Source: Candidatus Gastranaerophilales bacterium
Lineage (GTDB): Bacteria; Cyanobacteriota; Vampirovibrionia; Gastranaerophilales; Gastranaerophilaceae
Direction of reading: 5' to 3'
Length of the DNA: 64,000 nt
Assembly: GCA_944325595.1 (NCBI GenBank)
Contig: CALVAQ010000002.1
Location: 112,879-176,878 of the forward strand
Both the position numbers and the translations under genes were made by a program. The notes under the pieces are model-generated. The model was not told where the DNA came from. It worked only from the letters and a program-made list of their open reading frames with translations, and ran no database searches. Below, one piece after another: positions 43,830-52,377 of this stretch (position 1 is the first letter of the stretch; each line of letters begins with the position of its first letter).

Positions 43830-44933
43830 ATGAATACATTATGGGAAAAATATGCAAAAGTGCTTGTTGACTATTCAACAAAAGTCAAAAAAGGTGACCT
43901 TGTAATAATCAGAGCAACAAGCCCTCAGGCTCAGCCTCTTGTAAAAGAAATATACAAACAGGTTCTTCAAAAAGGAGCAAATCCTGTAGTCAGAACTTCT
44001 CTTGAGGAGTTATCCGAAACATACATAAAATATGCAAACAATGAACAATTGTCATATATTGACCCTATGACAGAAGTAGAATACGAAAAGGCTGATGTGC
44101 TTATCTCAATAGGTGCTCCGACAAATACAAAGGCAATGACAAAAGCAGACTCAAAAAAGATGGCACAGCGCTCCGCTGCTACCAGAGAACTTTCAAACAA
44201 AATGCTTAAACGTTCTGCAGAAGGCACTCTAAAATGGGTAATTGCGGATTTTCCGACAAATGCGCTTGCACAGGAAGCTAAAATGTCACTTGACGATTAC
44301 ACCGAATTTTTGATAAATGCCTGCTACCTGAATCTGGACGACCCTGTTTCAAAATGGCAGGAAATTGATAAAGAACAGCAAAGACTAGCTGATTATTTAA
44401 ATAAAACAACGAAACTGCATATTATAGGTGAAGAAACGGATATCACATTTGATACAACCGGCAGAAAATGGCTTAATTGTTCAGGTCAGTGTAATTTCCC
44501 CGACGGTGAAATATACACATCACCTGTAGAAAATAGTGCAAACGGTACCATATACTTTGATTTTCCGCAAATATACAGAGGAAACGAAGCCCAGAAAGTC
44601 AGACTAAAACTTGAAAACGGAAAAGTTGTAGAAGCAAGTGCAGAAAAAGGCGAAGAATTTTTCCTGAACATGATTGATATGGACGAAGGCTCAAGATTTG
44701 TCGGCGAAATTGCCATAGGTACAAACAATATGATTCAGGATATCACGGGAAATATTCTTTTTGATGAAAAAATCGGCGGAGCAATCCATATGGCACTGGG
44801 TGCATCTTATCCCGAAGCAGGCGGAAAAAATGTTTCAGGCTTGCACTGGGATTTGATAAAAAATATGAAAAACGGATCAGAGATATATGCTGATGATGTT
44901 TTGATATACAAAGACGGTAAATTTGTCATTTAA
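43830..44933 (+). CDS. M29-family aminopeptidase (PepS/AmpS type)
   Basis: Metal-dependent cytoplasmic aminopeptidase of 367 residues. The family marks are FPDGEIYTSPVENSANG (metal-binding Glu), GSRFVGEIAIGTN and the C-terminal GGAIHMALGASYPEAGGKN followed by SGLHWD. A TATTATAAT element at about 43791-43799 and a GAGGATAG site precede the ATG. Monocistronic. Confidence 0.93.
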   Translation: MNTLWEKYAKVLVDYSTKVKKGDLVIIRATSPQAQPLVKEIYKQVLQKGANPVVRTSLEELSETYIKYANNEQLSYIDPMTEVEYEKADVLISIGAPTNTKAMTKADSKKMAQRSAATRELSNKMLKRSAEGTLKWVIADFPTNALAQEAKMSLDDYTEFLINACYLNLDDPVSKWQEIDKEQQRLADYLNKTTKLHIIGEETDITFDTTGRKWLNCSGQCNFPDGEIYTSPVENSANGTIYFDFPQIYRGNEAQKVRLKLENGKVVEASAEKGEEFFLNMIDMDEGSRFVGEIAIGTNNMIQDITGNILFDEKIGGAIHMALGASYPEAGGKNVSGLHWDLIKNMKNGSEIYADDVLIYKDGKFVI

Positions 44934-44937
44934 ACAT

Positions 44938-45050
44938 AACCTTCCGAGGTCTTAGTGCAGTGTGCGAACTCGGGAGGTTACCGGATAAGCACTTATTTAG
45001 TATGATTCTGAACACAGTTTTATCATTAAAACTATGTTTTCTAAATGCTT
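44938..45050 (+). ncRNA. Structured intergenic segment, possible non-coding RNA
   Basis: Between the M29 peptidase and a convergent methyltransferase lies a segment with extensive pairing. Hairpin 1: AACCTTCCGAG/CTCGGGAGGTT (44938-44948, 44969-44979), 11 pairs on the plus strand including one G-U. Hairpin 2: AAGCA and TTTAG (44987-44991, 44996-45000) pair with CTAAATGCTT (45041-45050), enclosing a 12-bp inner stem (45011-45022 with 45027-45038, one mismatch). No T-run follows and no family is recognised. The inner stem is slightly better on the minus strand, so the strand is uncertain. Confidence 0.35.
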
Positions 45051-45093
45051 AAAAATAATAGTCAAAACGTTGTTTGGCGTGGGATAATAATAC

Positions 45094-45651
45094 CTAGACC
45101 AATTTTAAGGCCATTAGCAGCCCTGCCGGGAGGTCCAAAACCTGCGACTGGTATCTTTTGTCATTATTTATTTCATCAAGGAAATCAGCAACTTTGGCTG
45201 CGTGTGACACAACATTGTCCGCAAGTATAATTGCTCCTTTAGGCAATTTATCCTTAAATGTATGAAAATACTGAATATATTCTGACTTGTTTGCATCTAT
45301 AAAAATCATATCAGGAACAAAATCAAGATTTTTTATAATATCAAGAGCCTTACCCTGTTTAAAAGTAACAAAATCAGACAGTCCGGCTTCTTCGATATTT
45401 TCTCTTGCAATGCACTGTCTTTTTTCATAAAACTCTATTGTTGTAAGATGCCCGTTGCAGCCGGATTCTTTCAAAGCATCTGCTATCCAGAGCGCTGAAT
45501 ATCCGTTGGAAGTACCTATTTCAAGAACATTTTTCACCCCTGAAATTTTTATGAGCATGCTTATAAATTCAGCCGTTTGATGCGAAATATTCCAGAACTC
45601 ATGCTGAGTTTTTTCTAGTTCCCGTGATATTTGTATTGCCGTGTTATTCAT
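45094..45651 (-). CDS. SAM-dependent O-methyltransferase (pfam01596 type)
   Basis: A 185-residue class I methyltransferase. Motif I is VLEIGTSNGYSALWIADAL; the metal-binding and catalytic segment is DMIFIDANKSEYIQYF, with IILADNVVSHAA after it. These match the COMT-like family that methylates catechol or similar hydroxyls. It is somewhat shorter than the usual 210-220 residues. AAAGG lies before the ATG. It is the last gene of the grpE-dnaJ-propeller-methyltransferase operon, nine bases after the propeller gene. Substrate unknown. Confidence 0.85.
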   Translation of the reverse strand: MNNTAIQISRELEKTQHEFWNISHQTAEFISMLIKISGVKNVLEIGTSNGYSALWIADALKESGCNGHLTTIEFYEKRQCIARENIEEAGLSDFVTFKQGKALDIIKNLDFVPDMIFIDANKSEYIQYFHTFKDKLPKGAIILADNVVSHAAKVADFLDEINNDKRYQSQVLDLPAGLLMALKLV

Positions 45652-45660
45652 GTTCTGCCT

Positions 45661-47109
45661 TTATTTAACGCTATTGTTCAGCAGTTGCAAATCATTGATA
45701 AATACGTCAGTATTAACAGTTTGAACAATTGAGTTCTTTTTAATGTCATAGATATAATATTTTTTCTCTGAAATATTTGTGATTAAAAGCATATCGGAAT
45801 TCGGGATTTGAATCATTTTTTTCAAAAAGCCCTTACCTGCAAAAGTCATCGCTTTTTCATACGAAAAATCAGCCAGATTAAATATATCTATCTCCTGCCC
45901 TGCGCAGAGAATATACAATTTGTCGTTTATAAGCTGCATATCAACAGGTTTTTGACCGACTTCCTGCTTATATATTATGTCTTTCAACTCTGTATCAACA
46001 ACCATCAGCTCATTTAATGTTCTTGAAATAATGAATATGTTGTTTCCTTTTATAACAAGTTTCGAAACATTCGATGCATTATATACATAACTGTTCAAAT
46101 AAGTTTCATCAAGAGCTAATGTATAAATGTCTCCGGTATTTTTATCCTGATAAACAATAGCGGAATCATCATTAGAAATTGCTATATTTTTCGGATAACC
46201 TTTTATTTTAATTTTCTCCAGCAAAGCCATAGCTTTCAAATCAATTACAAAGATTGACTGATCATTTCCCGCAGCGACATAGGCTTTTGTTTTGTCGGAG
46301 TTCAATATAATTTCCGACGGCTGGTAAGAAATGTCAATTTTCTTTGCAATTACACCCTGACTAACATCTGCTACATCAATATATGTTTTTCCTGCAGAAG
46401 CTACTAATATATATTTATCATTGCATACAGGCTGAATAAATTTGGGAAGATTTTCCAATCGCAAAGTGAATTTTGCTGCTGTAGAGTCTGAGGGAATAAT
46501 ATTCAAAATCTTTGAATCCAGAGCCGTTACAAGCAATGATTTCCCTACCATATACGGTACAGGGACGATTTTGGTATTGACTTTAGTATTGACAGGCTGT
46601 TTTGTATTTTTAAAAATATCATTTACCCTAGAAGATTTTGTGGCAATTTTTAAATCACCCATCATGATTTGCAAATCATCAGGTATTACCAATCCCGGAG
46701 GGACAAGCATATCTTGAGGGAATATACCGGTTTTTACGACAAATGGAATATTTTTTGTATCGGTAACTGTGAGTTTACCGTCTTTTGTTTTTAAAACTTT
46801 TAATAACGCAAAATTAGTGTCAAACAGAACAACTTCAGGAAGCTGAGACAACTTTTTACCCGCAGGATAAGTAACTGCAACATTGCCCTTTGCTGTTCTT
46901 TTAGGATTGGAAGGCAAAACAGGCAGGTATACTGTTCCGTCAGGTAAAGATATTAGTCCGTCAAATCTGACAGAAGCTCTGGGTAATTCTTTTTTTATAG
47001 TTTCCAGTATGTTCGAAGGAAGAGTGGTTGAAAACGCACACTGCGCACTAAAGAACAATACTCCCGATATCAATAATAACTTTGTCAGCCTGCATATATT
47101 TTTAATCAT
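45661..47109 (-). CDS. Exported beta-propeller protein (YncE/YVTN-repeat-like)
   Basis: A 482-residue protein with a signal peptide at residues 1-27 (LLLISGVLFFSAQCAFS). After an N-terminal region of about 190 residues without a recognised fold, repeated propeller blades follow (YIDVADVSQGVIAKKIDISY, SIFVIDLKAMALLEKIKIKG, ELMVVDTELKDIIYKQEVG), each of about 40-45 residues with the NSDKTKAYVAA-type turn. Probably periplasmic; ligand unknown. It sits 15 bases after dnaJ and may simply ride in the chaperone operon. Confidence 0.78.
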   Translation of the reverse strand: MIKNICRLTKLLLISGVLFFSAQCAFSTTLPSNILETIKKELPRASVRFDGLISLPDGTVYLPVLPSNPKRTAKGNVAVTYPAGKKLSQLPEVVLFDTNFALLKVLKTKDGKLTVTDTKNIPFVVKTGIFPQDMLVPPGLVIPDDLQIMMGDLKIATKSSRVNDIFKNTKQPVNTKVNTKIVPVPYMVGKSLLVTALDSKILNIIPSDSTAAKFTLRLENLPKFIQPVCNDKYILVASAGKTYIDVADVSQGVIAKKIDISYQPSEIILNSDKTKAYVAAGNDQSIFVIDLKAMALLEKIKIKGYPKNIAISNDDSAIVYQDKNTGDIYTLALDETYLNSYVYNASNVSKLVIKGNNIFIISRTLNELMVVDTELKDIIYKQEVGQKPVDMQLINDKLYILCAGQEIDIFNLADFSYEKAMTFAGKGFLKKMIQIPNSDMLLITNISEKKYYIYDIKKNSIVQTVNTDVFINDLQLLNNSVK

Positions 47110-47124
47110 TATACTTCCCGTTAG

Positions 47125-48255
47125 TTAATTGTGAATTGCGTTTTTGAACTTGTCTATGAATTTCTCGTTTGGCTTTTTGTTTTCAGATAATTCATACAGT
47201 TTTTTATATAATCTTTTTTCTTCCTCGTTTAGTGATTTTGGCGCAGTATACTTGACAACAACCAGATGGTCTCCTCTTTTCTCCGGATGTCCGAGATAAG
47301 GTATACCGGCATTTTTTATAGTAAGTATTTTACCATATTCGATACCTGAAGGCACAGAAAGTTCTTTTTCTCCGTGAATTGTGTTCACGGTTACGGTATC
47401 GCCCAATACAGCTTGAGGAAGGGAAATATTCAATTCAGAGCAGACATTAAACCCTTCTCTTCTAAACTCTTTATGCGGCTTTACATACATTACAATGTAC
47501 AAATCACCGCTTGAACCGCCGTTTTTACCGGCATCTCCTTCTTTAGCAACTCTTATCTTTGCATTGTTATCCACACCGGCAGGAATTTTTACTTTTATAG
47601 TTTTTTCTGTTTCAACCCTGCCTTCTCCTTTACATTTTTTGCAAGGCGAATTAATTATTTGACCTTTTCCATGACATTTTGGACAGGTCGTAACCTGCTG
47701 TATGCTTCCCAAAATCGTTTTTGTAAGTCTAACCACACGCCCCTGACCGTTACATTCGGGACAAACAACAGGCTTTGTACCGGGTTCCGCACCCGTACCG
47801 TAACAGTCTTTACACATTTCCAGATGGTCTATTTTTATTTCTTTTTCAACACCAAAAGCTGCTTCTTCAAACTCTAATTCAATATCAAGTCTCAGGTCAT
47901 GACCTCTTTGCGGTGCATTCGGGTCAACACCTCCGCCGGTGGAAAATCCTCCCATTCCGCCAAAGAAGGATTCAAAAATATCGTTTATGTCGCCAAAACC
48001 AAAATCAAACGGACCGGATGTACTGTAACCGGCATTTGAAAGACCTTCTTCTCCATATCTGTCATACAAGGAGCGTTTTTCTTCATTTGAAAGTGTTTCA
48101 TATGCTTTTCCAAGTTCTTTAAAACGTTCTTCAGCATTCGGAGCTTTATTCACATCCGGATGTAGTTCTCTTGCTTTTTTTCTAAATGCGCTTTTTATCT
48201 CAGCTTGTGTTGCGTTTTTGCTTACACCTAATATCTCGTAATAATCTGTTGTCAT
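47125..48255 (-). CDS. dnaJ: Chaperone DnaJ
   Basis: Co-chaperone stimulating DnaK. J domain at residues 4-68 with HPD at 32-34, a Gly/Phe-rich linker (GFGDINDIFESFFGGMGGF), four zinc-finger motifs (CKDCYGTG, CPECNGQG, CPKCHGKG, CKKCKGEG), then two C-terminal substrate domains. At 376 residues it is complete. GAGAGA precedes the ATG, six bases after grpE. dnaK is not in the window. No CIRCE element is seen upstream of the operon. Confidence 0.97.
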   Translation of the reverse strand: MTTDYYEILGVSKNATQAEIKSAFRKKARELHPDVNKAPNAEERFKELGKAYETLSNEEKRSLYDRYGEEGLSNAGYSTSGPFDFGFGDINDIFESFFGGMGGFSTGGGVDPNAPQRGHDLRLDIELEFEEAAFGVEKEIKIDHLEMCKDCYGTGAEPGTKPVVCPECNGQGRVVRLTKTILGSIQQVTTCPKCHGKGQIINSPCKKCKGEGRVETEKTIKVKIPAGVDNNAKIRVAKEGDAGKNGGSSGDLYIVMYVKPHKEFRREGFNVCSELNISLPQAVLGDTVTVNTIHGEKELSVPSGIEYGKILTIKNAGIPYLGHPEKRGDHLVVVKYTAPKSLNEEEKRLYKKLYELSENKKPNEKFIDKFKNAIHN

Positions 48256-48261
48256 TTCTCT

Positions 48262-48852
48262 CTACTCGGCAACTGCTACATTAACTAATGACGGTCTTAG
48301 CACCTTGTCTCCCAGTTTATATCCTTTTTGCAATTCGGCAATTATAGTGTTTTCAGGATATTCGGAAGTCGGTGTCTGCATTACTGCTTCATGAAAATTC
48401 GGATCAAACTCTTTTCCCTGTGTTTCTATTGTTTCTAATCCCATTTTTGACAAGACATCATAAATTTGTTTAAAAACAAGCTCATAGCTGTCTTTTACTG
48501 TTTTTACATCATCAATATTTTCTACAGAAGCTTTTGCTCTGTCAATATTGTCAAGAGCCTCTATCATCTTTTTGAGAGTCTCTTCTGCACCATATTTGAG
48601 CAAAGATTCTCTTTCCTGCATTTGTCTTTTTCTGTAGTTGTCAAAGTCGGCAGCCAGTCTGATATACTGATTGTTAATTTTGTCTATTTCTTCTTTCAAA
48701 CTTGATATAGCATCTTCACATTCTTCTTCATTTGCAGATTCTTGAGTTTCTTGGGACTCATTTAATTCCTCTTGAGCAAAAGGATTGTTTTGTGATTTTG
48801 CCTCTTCTATATTATCTTCAATGTTGAGTTTTTCAGTCTTTTCATTCCCCAT
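48262..48852 (-). CDS. grpE: Nucleotide exchange factor GrpE
   Basis: Releases ADP from DnaK. The N-terminal 45 residues are acidic and disordered, followed by the long coiled coil (AADFDNYRKRQMQERESLLK is the core signature), and the C-terminal beta domain with EGKEFDPNFHEAVMQ-like TQGKEFDPNFHEAVMQ and GYKLGDKVLRPSLVNVA. At 196 residues it is typical. First gene of the operon continuing with dnaJ. Confidence 0.96.
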   Translation of the reverse strand: MGNEKTEKLNIEDNIEEAKSQNNPFAQEELNESQETQESANEEECEDAISSLKEEIDKINNQYIRLAADFDNYRKRQMQERESLLKYGAEETLKKMIEALDNIDRAKASVENIDDVKTVKDSYELVFKQIYDVLSKMGLETIETQGKEFDPNFHEAVMQTPTSEYPENTIIAELQKGYKLGDKVLRPSLVNVAVAE

Positions 48853-49115
48853 AATATAACCCTTTTATCATATATCAATACAATAATTATAAGTTATCAA
48901 TAGTTATAAACAAGGAATTTTAATGTTTTCTTAATTATTCGTAAGCTTTAAAATACGTACTTTTTTTGACTTTTTTGTTTAATATATGTTCCAAATGTTA
49001 AGAAATGTAATGAAAAATATTAAAACTGAAATTGAATATTTCAAATTGTTTTTATATAAGTACGAGGTATATTTCAAATATTTCGAGAGTAATGAGTAAA
49101 TGAAGGAGATAAATT

Positions 49116-49286
49116 ATGAACGTATCAGCAATCGGAAACATTTTTGCAGCACATCAGCCTGAAACAGCAGGCACATTGGCACACAGACAGGTAGAAACAG
49201 CAGGAGTACTTGCATTCGGCGGAGCAGAAACAGCAGGTTCACTTGCATCAAATAACGCAGGCGGCTCATTCAGTGCAATGGCATAA
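49116..49286 (+). CDS. 56-residue protein with three ETAG repeats
   Basis: A very small protein not recognised. AAGGAG eight bases before the ATG supports translation. After a short start (MNVSAIGNIFAAHQ) there are three copies of an 11-residue unit: PETAGTLAHRQ, VETAGVLAFGG and AETAGSLASNN, followed by AGGSFSAMA. The sequence is neutral and Ala/Gly-rich, with no signal peptide. It is followed 70 bases later by another microgene. The regular repeat argues against a random frame. Confidence 0.6.
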   Translation: MNVSAIGNIFAAHQPETAGTLAHRQVETAGVLAFGGAETAGSLASNNAGGSFSAMA

Positions 49287-49356
49287 TAAGGCAGAGTTTT
49301 TATCACAGAGAAAAAGTTACAAAAAGCACGGCAGACTACTAAACATCGGGGTGTAA

Positions 49357-49500
49357 ATGACAGAAGTAAAAATCGCAAACTATACATTAGCGACAATACT
49401 GCTGATTGTAATGACAACATTCTGTATATCAATCAGCGCACTGGAGAAAAATAACAGCTTTGACTCAAATCCGACAATACTTGCAGGATATGTAAAATAA
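49357..49500 (+). CDS. 47-residue signal-anchored or exported peptide
   Basis: A small protein with a hydrophobic helix at residues about 9-28 (YTLATILLIVMTTFCISIS). If cleaved after ISA it would release a peptide of about 19 residues (LEKNNSFDSNPTILAGYVK); otherwise it is a single-span membrane peptide. GGGGTG precedes the ATG and a strong terminator follows the stop, so it is a real transcription unit with the ETAG gene. Function unknown; signalling peptide or small membrane regulator are both possible. Confidence 0.6.
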   Translation: MTEVKIANYTLATILLIVMTTFCISISALEKNNSFDSNPTILAGYVK

Positions 49501-49518
49501 GAGAAAATAAAAAGAGAT

Positions 49519-49553
49519 AAAAAAAGAAGTATCATATTGATACTTCTTTTTTT
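49519..49553. terminator. Bidirectional terminator after the microgenes
   Basis: GAAGTATCA/TGATACTTC (49526-49534, 49538-49546) with a 3-base loop, flanked by A- and T-runs; it also serves the minus-strand zinc-ribbon gene. Confidence 0.9.
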
Positions 49554-49557
49554 ATTA

Positions 49558-49824
49558 TTACTCATGCATTTGTTTATAGCATTCTTTACAGTATACTTCT
49601 TTTCCGATAATCGGTTTAAAAGGAACCTGTGTATTGGCACCGCACTTTGAACAAACTACGTCGTACATTTTGTGCCGATTATTTTGTCTTCTTTTCTTTC
49701 TGCAGTCCGGACATCTTTTGGGTTTATTTACCAAACCTTTTTCTGCGTAAAATTCTTGCTCACCTGCACTAAATACAAACTCTGCACCACAATCTTCACA
49801 GATGAGTTTTTCGTCTTGATACAT
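49558..49824 (-). CDS. Double zinc-ribbon protein
   Basis: An 88-residue protein with two zinc motifs. The first pairs CEDCGAEFVF with CPDCRKKRR, typical of the probable zinc-ribbon (zf-trcl) family sometimes mislabelled as cytochrome c551. The second pairs CSKCGANTQVPF with CKECYKQM, the CxxC form found in CxxC-CxxC-SSSS-type and related proteins. Linker residues are very basic (RKKRRQNNRHK), suggesting nucleic-acid contact. AAGGAG precedes the ATG. Monocistronic. Confidence 0.85.
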   Translation of the reverse strand: MYQDEKLICEDCGAEFVFSAGEQEFYAEKGLVNKPKRCPDCRKKRRQNNRHKMYDVVCSKCGANTQVPFKPIIGKEVYCKECYKQMHE

Positions 49825-49930
49825 CTTGTTCTCCTTGCTTTTATGGTAAATAAATACCCTTACACATATAGAAATATATTCTATAACTTTTTTTTTAATT
49901 AATCAAGCAAATTTAAGGTAAAAACAAAAT

Positions 49931-49957
49931 AAAAACCCCTCTTGAAAATCAAGAGGG
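49931..49957 (-). terminator. Terminator downstream of paralogue D
   Basis: CCCTCTTGA/TCAAGAGGG (49937-49945, 49949-49957) with a 3-base loop; on the minus strand GTTTTTATTTT follows. Confidence 0.8.
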
Positions 49958-50068
49958 TCACAATTTTCACACACACGAGGAATTATATTTGATTATTTGA
50001 GATAAAACTCATAATTAATTTTCAATATAATTGCTTAATTAATAAAAGTATTTTGTTTCTTTGATTAC

Positions 50069-50099
50069 ATCCGGATACATTATATCCGGATATAATCCG
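50069..50099. repeat. Repeated ATCCGGAT palindromes
   Basis: ATCCGGAT occurs at 50069-50076 and 50084-50091, and a half copy (ATCCG) at 50095-50099. TCCGGATA and TATCCGGA also pair as a hairpin. It lies just after the stop of the minus-strand paralogue D. Operator, RNA hairpin or chance cannot be separated here. Confidence 0.35.
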
Positions 50100-50114
50100 C
50101 TATATTAAATCATA

Positions 50115-50660
50115 TTATGCATATTTAGGAGCTGAATTCTTTATTCCATCTTCTTCTGCTTTTTCAACCGATTCAAGTTCGGCTTTTGCTGCCTGCAATT
50201 GAGTTTCAAGCTGCTTTTTCTGCATTTCAATTTCAGTTTCAAGTTTATGTATTTTTGCAGCTTCAGCTTTACCAGCAGCATCAAGTGCCTGCTTGAAGAA
50301 TGAGTTGAAGATAAAGAATTGGTTAGCATAGATAGAATTCGGATTACCCGGATCGACAGCCATACCATACTGTCCGCCGGACATTGCGTTCATATTCATT
50401 ATGTTCATATTGTAAGCCTGAGATGCTTGTGAAGCCTGGAAAAGTGCTTTCGGAACTGAATTATTGAAGAAATTCATATTTACTCCGAAAATACTTGCCG
50501 GTGAATTCATAAACTCACCCGGATCAATAATCCCATCAGCTACATTGCCTGAATAGACCGCCAAATCCTGAGATCTTTGCATCAACTGCATCAATCGATA
50601 TTGAATCTGATTGATTCGTTGTGTCAATTGTAGTTTTCGCATTGTGAAAATTGCGTACAC
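50115..50660 (-). CDS. Axial-like helical paralogue D, unknown function
   Basis: A 181-residue relative of the MGMAASQ proteins. The N-terminal helix RKLQLTQRINQIQYRLMQL aligns with RYLGLTARKINVEYEGQQV of paralogue B with one gap, and the last 33 residues (KQLETQLQAAKAELESVEK onward) align with KQLDTEQEALQTELDSVKK of B without gaps. The centre is Asn/Met/Ser-rich (SQAYNMNIMNMNAMSGGQ). GTG 50660 is used because AGGAG lies nine bases before it; the internal ATG at 50642 has none. No signal peptide. Function inferred only from the family plan. Confidence 0.68.
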   Translation of the reverse strand: MYAIFTMRKLQLTQRINQIQYRLMQLMQRSQDLAVYSGNVADGIIDPGEFMNSPASIFGVNMNFFNNSVPKALFQASQASQAYNMNIMNMNAMSGGQYGMAVDPGNPNSIYANQFFIFNSFFKQALDAAGKAEAAKIHKLETEIEMQKKQLETQLQAAKAELESVEKAEEDGIKNSAPKYA

Positions 50661-50838
50661 TGTTTTAATCTCCTACCATAACCAATTTTTCTAACCTTTA
50701 CATATATATAAAAACATTTTGAAAACAAAAATTGCCTGAATTGTTTTATAAACATTAAACTCATCAAAAACACCGGTTTTTCAAGATATAATTGAATTTG
50801 TGACAGCTAAACAAAAAAAGAGTATATAATAGTTAAAT

Positions 50839-50878
50839 AAAAAATAACTACTCTTTGTAGATAAAGTAGTTATTTTTT
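50839..50878 (-). terminator. Terminator of clpP
   Basis: AAAATAACTAC pairs with GTAGTTATTTT (50841-50851, 50866-50876) around a 14-base loop; T-run on the minus strand. Confidence 0.75.
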
Positions 50879-50911
50879 ATTTATAAAATTATTTTTAAAT
50901 ATTAAGAAATG

Positions 50912-51523
50912 TTACACTGCTCTTGTGATAACTTTGTCAATAAGCCCGTATTCTACGGCTTCCTGGGCTGACATGTAATAATCACGCTCAGTATCTTTTT
51001 TGATTTTCTCAAGCGGTTGAGAGCAGTTTTCTGCAAGTATACCGTTGAGCATGTTTTTCATTCTCAATATTTCCTTAGCTTCAATTTCAATATCAGTAGC
51101 CTGTCCCTGAGCACCGCCTAACGGCTGGTGAATCATGATTCTGGAACTCGGCAAAGAGAGTCTCTTTCCTTTGGCGCCTGAAGAAAGCAGGAACGAGCCC
51201 ATACTTGCTGCTTCACCGATACAAATTGTGCTTACATCAGCTCTGATACTTTGCATGGTATCATATATTGCCATACCTGCAGTAATAACGCCACCTGGGC
51301 TATTTATATATAACATAATATCTTTTTCCGGATTTTCTGAGTCTAAAAGCAAAAGTTCGGCAACAACAACATTTGCAAGTTCGTCGTCAATTTCTTCTCC
51401 TAGGAATATAATACGTTCCCTGAGCAGTCTTGAAAAAATATCAAATGACTTTTCTCCTCTTGACGAAGATTCAATAACCATCGGAACATAACTCAAAACC
51501 TTATTCATATCAAAATCAGACAT
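50912..51523 (-). CDS. clpP: ATP-dependent Clp protease, proteolytic subunit
   Basis: Barrel-forming serine protease working with Clp ATPases. Catalytic Ser107 in GEAASMGSF, His132 in IMIHQPLGG and Asp181 in DTERDYYMS are all present; [12 protein letters not shown] is the signature of the fold. At 203 residues it is complete. AAGGAG precedes the ATG. clpX is not adjacent. Monocistronic with its own terminator. Confidence 0.96.
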   Translation of the reverse strand: MSDFDMNKVLSYVPMVIESSSRGEKSFDIFSRLLRERIIFLGEEIDDELANVVVAELLLLDSENPEKDIMLYINSPGGVITAGMAIYDTMQSIRADVSTICIGEAASMGSFLLSSGAKGKRLSLPSSRIMIHQPLGGAQGQATDIEIEAKEILRMKNMLNGILAENCSQPLEKIKKDTERDYYMSAQEAVEYGLIDKVITRAV

Positions 51524-51578
51524 AATTTCTCCTTGTTTTATCTAATTTGATTATATCCTCTAAAGCAAGCTTTTCAAG

Positions 51579-52259
51579 CTACCAAGGATATTCAGAATCA
51601 ATTTTCCAGTTGTTTTTTGATATAACAGCTGCACAATTCATTGCACTTTCAGAATTGCTATTACAACCGTACAACAAATCATTTTTCAGCATATCAGCAG
51701 AAAGTTCGTTATTATATGGAACAAAAGCGTATGTATCGTTGTTTATAATAGTAAAAACGAACAGGTCTTTGCCAAAGACATTTGGTTTATCAGCGCCGTT
51801 TACATCCACATAAACCAGAGCACAAACACTGTTATATTTCCTGCAGTTTCCTTTTGCCTGAACAGCAATAGAAATACCGTTACTCAGTTGAACGGAAGGA
51901 TATTGCATAGGATTAAAAGCAATATTCTTGCCGCTTAATGAAGAGTATCCGCCAACAGGGAAGCAGCCATAATCAAAATCCAAACAATAGTTTGAAACAT
52001 TCAAATATTTGAAAAAATTTCGCATAATTACTTTTGTACTGGGCGAATTATTTTTCCAACCCCAATCACCGGGTATTCCATTGTCATTTTTTGAATTTAA
52101 GAGGGCTTGAATGATTTCTGAATTTAATGTTTTCAGAACAATTGCCGTTTCATATTTTTCTTTAGAAGATGCAAAAGACAGAACGAAAAAAGTTATAACA
52201 GCAACAACTATTGCTATAGCGCCAACTACCCTAAATCTGTCTCTCAAATAATTATCCAT
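51579..52259 (-). CDS. Pilin-like single-span protein
   Basis: A 226-residue protein with one N-terminal helix (VVGAIAIVVAVITFFVLSF, residues 11-30) and an extracytoplasmic part with several Cys. Segments such as GISIAVQAKGNC, CALVYVDVNGADKPN and FGKDLFVFTI recall type II secretion or type IV pseudopilin globular domains. The classical prepilin peptidase motif (Gly before Phe-Thr-Leu-Ile-Glu) is absent, so it may be a minor or derived pseudopilin. No other pilus gene is nearby. Confidence 0.65.
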   Translation of the reverse strand: MDNYLRDRFRVVGAIAIVVAVITFFVLSFASSKEKYETAIVLKTLNSEIIQALLNSKNDNGIPGDWGWKNNSPSTKVIMRNFFKYLNVSNYCLDFDYGCFPVGGYSSLSGKNIAFNPMQYPSVQLSNGISIAVQAKGNCRKYNSVCALVYVDVNGADKPNVFGKDLFVFTIINNDTYAFVPYNNELSADMLKNDLLYGCNSNSESAMNCAAVISKNNWKIDSEYPW

Positions 52260-52377
52260 TAAGTGTATAATACATTATTATTCCCAAAAAGGCAATTCGA
52301 AATCAAAAGAAAATTGCATAAAAATCATATTTAAATATAATAATATGTAGGATATAAAATTGGGATGAGGAAAAATA

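Noticed and set aside
44934..45093. tRNA, tmRNA, RNase P, SRP or 6S RNA near 45 kb
   Set aside because: No cloverleaf, no tag reading frame, and none of the conserved cores I know for these RNAs could be recognised, so it is reported only as an unidentified structured segment.
48853..49115. CIRCE (HrcA) operator for the grpE-dnaJ operon
   Set aside because: The TTAGCACTC/GAGTGCTAA inverted repeat is not present.
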